A program made the position numbers and the translations under genes. From positions 1 to 64,000 of the forward strand of contig JADGRQ010000025.1 in assembly GCA_017880775.1 (NCBI GenBank): a stretch of 64,000 bases of DNA, written 5' to 3'. Each line of letters begins with the position of its first letter. Positions within the stretch are counted from its first letter, which is position 1. Shown piece by piece: positions 62,359 to 64,000 of this stretch. This stretch comes from Burkholderiales bacterium. Its GTDB lineage: Bacteria > Pseudomonadota > Gammaproteobacteria > Burkholderiales > SG8-39. The notes below the pieces were generated by a model, which saw only the letters and a list, made by a program, of their open reading frames with translations, did not search any database and was not told the origin of the DNA.

Positions 62359-64000
62359 ATGAACGTGGGCGTGGAGACCAGCCAGCGCAGTGCAGATTAC
62401 GAGGTATTGAGTCCGTGGGCCGACGCCGATCCGGTGCCGCTGCGCGGCATCGCGATGCGTCCGGCAGACCTCGCCGGCAGGAAAATCGGCCTGTTTTCCA
62501 ACCGCAAGCGGGCCGCCCACCTGATCCTGGACGCGGTCGAACGGGAATTGCTGGAGAAATTTCCCAGCGCACAGACCTCGCGGTACACGTGCACTACGAT
62601 CAACACTCCGGAGATGCTCACCGAAGGCAGGGCCAAATTCGAAGCCTGGGTGGGCGGGGTCGATGCGGTGGTCCTCTCGGTAGCAGACTGAGGCTCATGC
62701 ACTAAGTTCCTCGTGCACGATGCAATATCCGTTGAGGACTTGCATCGGCCCGCTGTAGCACTGGCAAACGAGGGCTTCGTGACGGACGGGCGGTCTGCCG
62801 CGTCGAACAAGGGGATGCCACTGGTGCGCATCGTGCCGGAGACGGTCCCCTGTGAATGCAGCGTCAAGGAAGATGCCGACGCCGGGATCCATCTGGCAAT
62901 GGACCAGATTATCGAAGCATTGACGAAGCCCCTTTCTGCCGAGGAACAGGCACCGAAAAGGAAGGAAAGGGGAACGCCCTCCAGAATCGTTTTCAAAGGG
63001 CAGCTGGAGGAACTCAACCGCTTCTTCTACAAGAGGGGGTGGGGCGATGGCCTGCCTGTGCTGCCCCCGACCGAGGCGGCGGTGCGGGAGATGCTGGCCG
63101 GGACCGATCTGCCGCCGGAGCATGTCGTGGGCGAGATCGATCCCCGTCATGGCAAGGCGACAGTCGAGAAGATCGCGGTCAATGCCGTCATGGCCGGTGC
63201 CTTGCCTATTCACATGCCCATCCTGATTGCGTGCGTGGCGGCTCTCGCCGATCCGCGGGCCCATCTGGGCGCGTACGGGACCAGCACCGGTTCGTGGATG
63301 CCTTTCTGGATCATCAACGGGCCGGTGCGCAACGACGCGCACGTGAACAGCGGTTCGGGCGCGATGAGTCCCGGAGACATCGCCAATGCGGCGATCGGCC
63401 GGACCATGGGCCTCATCGTCAAGAACGTCGGTGGAGCGCGCAAGGCGATCGAGGACATGGGCGTGTACGGCAATCCGGGGAAATACTCCTGCGTTGCCGG
63501 GGAGAACGAAGAGAACAGCCCCTGGGAACCGCTGCACGTCGAACAGGGGTTTGCCAGGGAAGAGAGCGCGGTGACGCTCTTCTTTCCGAATTGCTACTCG
63601 CAGATATGGCAGTACGGTTCCGACGACAAGGGAATACTCGGCACGTTGATCTACAACCTTCCGCCGGGAAGAAGTGGCCTCACCTGCCTTCTGATGACCC
63701 CCACGCAGGCGAAGACGCTGGCGCAGAAAGGCTGGACCAAGCCGATGATCCGGAAATACGTCTACGAGTACGGGCGGGTGCCCGCCTACCGCCATCCGAG
63801 TTTCCACGACGGCGGCGGCTGGACCGGCAGGAGTCCCGAAACCGTTCCGCCGAATGCCATGGATTCGACCGCGATCGTGCCAAGCCCGGATCACGTCAGG
63901 GTTCTGGTATTGGGCGGGCCGGGAGCGTTCATGGGTCTTGCGTGCGGGGGAGGCCTGCCAGGGGGGCAGTTCGTGACCAAGAAGATCAGCTTGCCCTCCG
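62359..64000 (+). CDS. UGSC-type selenoprotein with in-frame TGA (Sec), partial at right edge
   Basis: Starts at ATG 62359 behind a strong GAGGAGGA site. A single in-frame TGA at 62689-62691 encodes residue 111, within U-G-S-C (TGA GGC TCA TGC). Before it, GRKIGLFSNRKRAAHLILDAVERELLEKF and VDAVVLSVAD form a small alpha/beta domain; after it the frame stays open for 1309 bases to the window end, with KFLVHDAISVEDL, then a second domain (FFYKRGWGDGLPVLPPTE, GSGAMSPGDIANAAIGR). At least 547 codons. Known UGSC-family proteins carry Sec or Cys here. SelB is encoded 1.05 kb away. Function unknown; the U-x-x-C pair suggests thiol redox chemistry. Confidence 0.9.
62719..62746 (+). promoter_or_regulatory. 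Candidate bacterial SECIS stem-loop
   Basis: GATGCAA (62719-62725) pairs with TTGCATC (62740-62746); inside, TCC (62728-62730) pairs with GGA (62736-62738), leaving the loop GTTGA whose first base is G. The loop begins 40 bases after the TGA, at or just beyond the usual spacing of bacterial SECIS elements. A weaker hairpin TGCAC/GTGCA at 62698-62717 lies closer to the TGA. Confidence 0.65.

Noticed and set aside
1-64000. CRISPR arrays
   Set aside because: No regularly spaced direct repeats of 23-40 bases were seen and no cas gene is present.

Overview
The window reads as chromosomal DNA of a GC-rich betaproteobacterium, most likely Burkholderiales or a close relative. The reasons are a Bug-family periplasmic receptor next to a CaiB/BaiF CoA-transferase, and the gene order plsX-fabH-fabD-fabG-acpP-fabF-ygfX-rpoE-rseA-rseB-degQ-grx-lepA-lepB-rnc-era-recO-pdxJ-acpS-nagZ, followed by uvrC-pgsA-tRNA-Gly-tRNA-Cys. 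Codon use and short or overlapping gene junctions fit a compact proteobacterial genome.

Layout. 1-2416: tail of an acyl-CoA dehydrogenase, a Bug receptor and a CoA-transferase (acyl-CoA catabolism). 2748-9834: low-molecular-weight phosphatase, RNase E (minus), then RluC, a HAD phosphatase, a Rieske protein and SppA overlapping on plus, and a Maf protein on minus. 9844-27689: one long run of housekeeping genes. It covers fatty-acid synthesis (yceD-rpmF-plsX-fabHDG-acpP-fabF), the envelope-stress sigma factor with its regulators and protease, and the lepA/lepB/rnc/era/recO/pdxJ/acpS/nagZ block. 27865-28601: a PIN/HicB-like toxin-antitoxin pair. 28670-31311: uvrC, pgsA and two tRNA genes with a consensus promoter and an intrinsic terminator.

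Accessory block 1 (31313-48595) is bounded by a perfect 52-bp direct repeat: the 3' part of the intact tRNA-Cys gene on the left and an orphan copy at 48544-48595 on the right. This is the signature of an integrated genomic island of about 17.3 kb. No integrase is left inside; the left edge holds IS remnants. The cargo is catabolic: a polar amino-acid ABC transporter, a minus-strand ortA-ortB-isoaspartyl peptidase operon, and a divergent plus-strand operon of a PLP desulfhydrase/deaminase-like enzyme, a Zn carbamoylase, an allantoinase-like deacetylase, a spermidine/putrescine-type ABC transporter and an amidohydrolase, then a RidA protein. Together they look like uptake and stepwise breakdown of a nitrogen-rich cyclic or N-carbamoylated compound ending in 2-amino-4-oxopentanoate thiolysis; that pathway is inference.

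Accessory block 2 (about 48596-59329) holds a decayed FAD oxidoreductase, a ThDP-dependent enzyme co-transcribed with a complete branched-chain-amino-acid-type ABC transporter, an IS3 transposase fragment, a truncated unknown gene and an intact P4-type integrase that abuts the 3' end of selB.

59330-64000 is a selenium neighbourhood. It holds selB, a thioredoxin-reductase-like flavoprotein and, divergently, a gene whose frame runs through a single TGA at 62689-62691 within the motif U-G-S-C and stays open to the window edge. A stem-loop resembling a bacterial SECIS lies just downstream of that TGA. This is a selenoprotein of the UGSC type that ordinary gene calling would truncate at 110 residues; it is the strongest unusual signal in the window.
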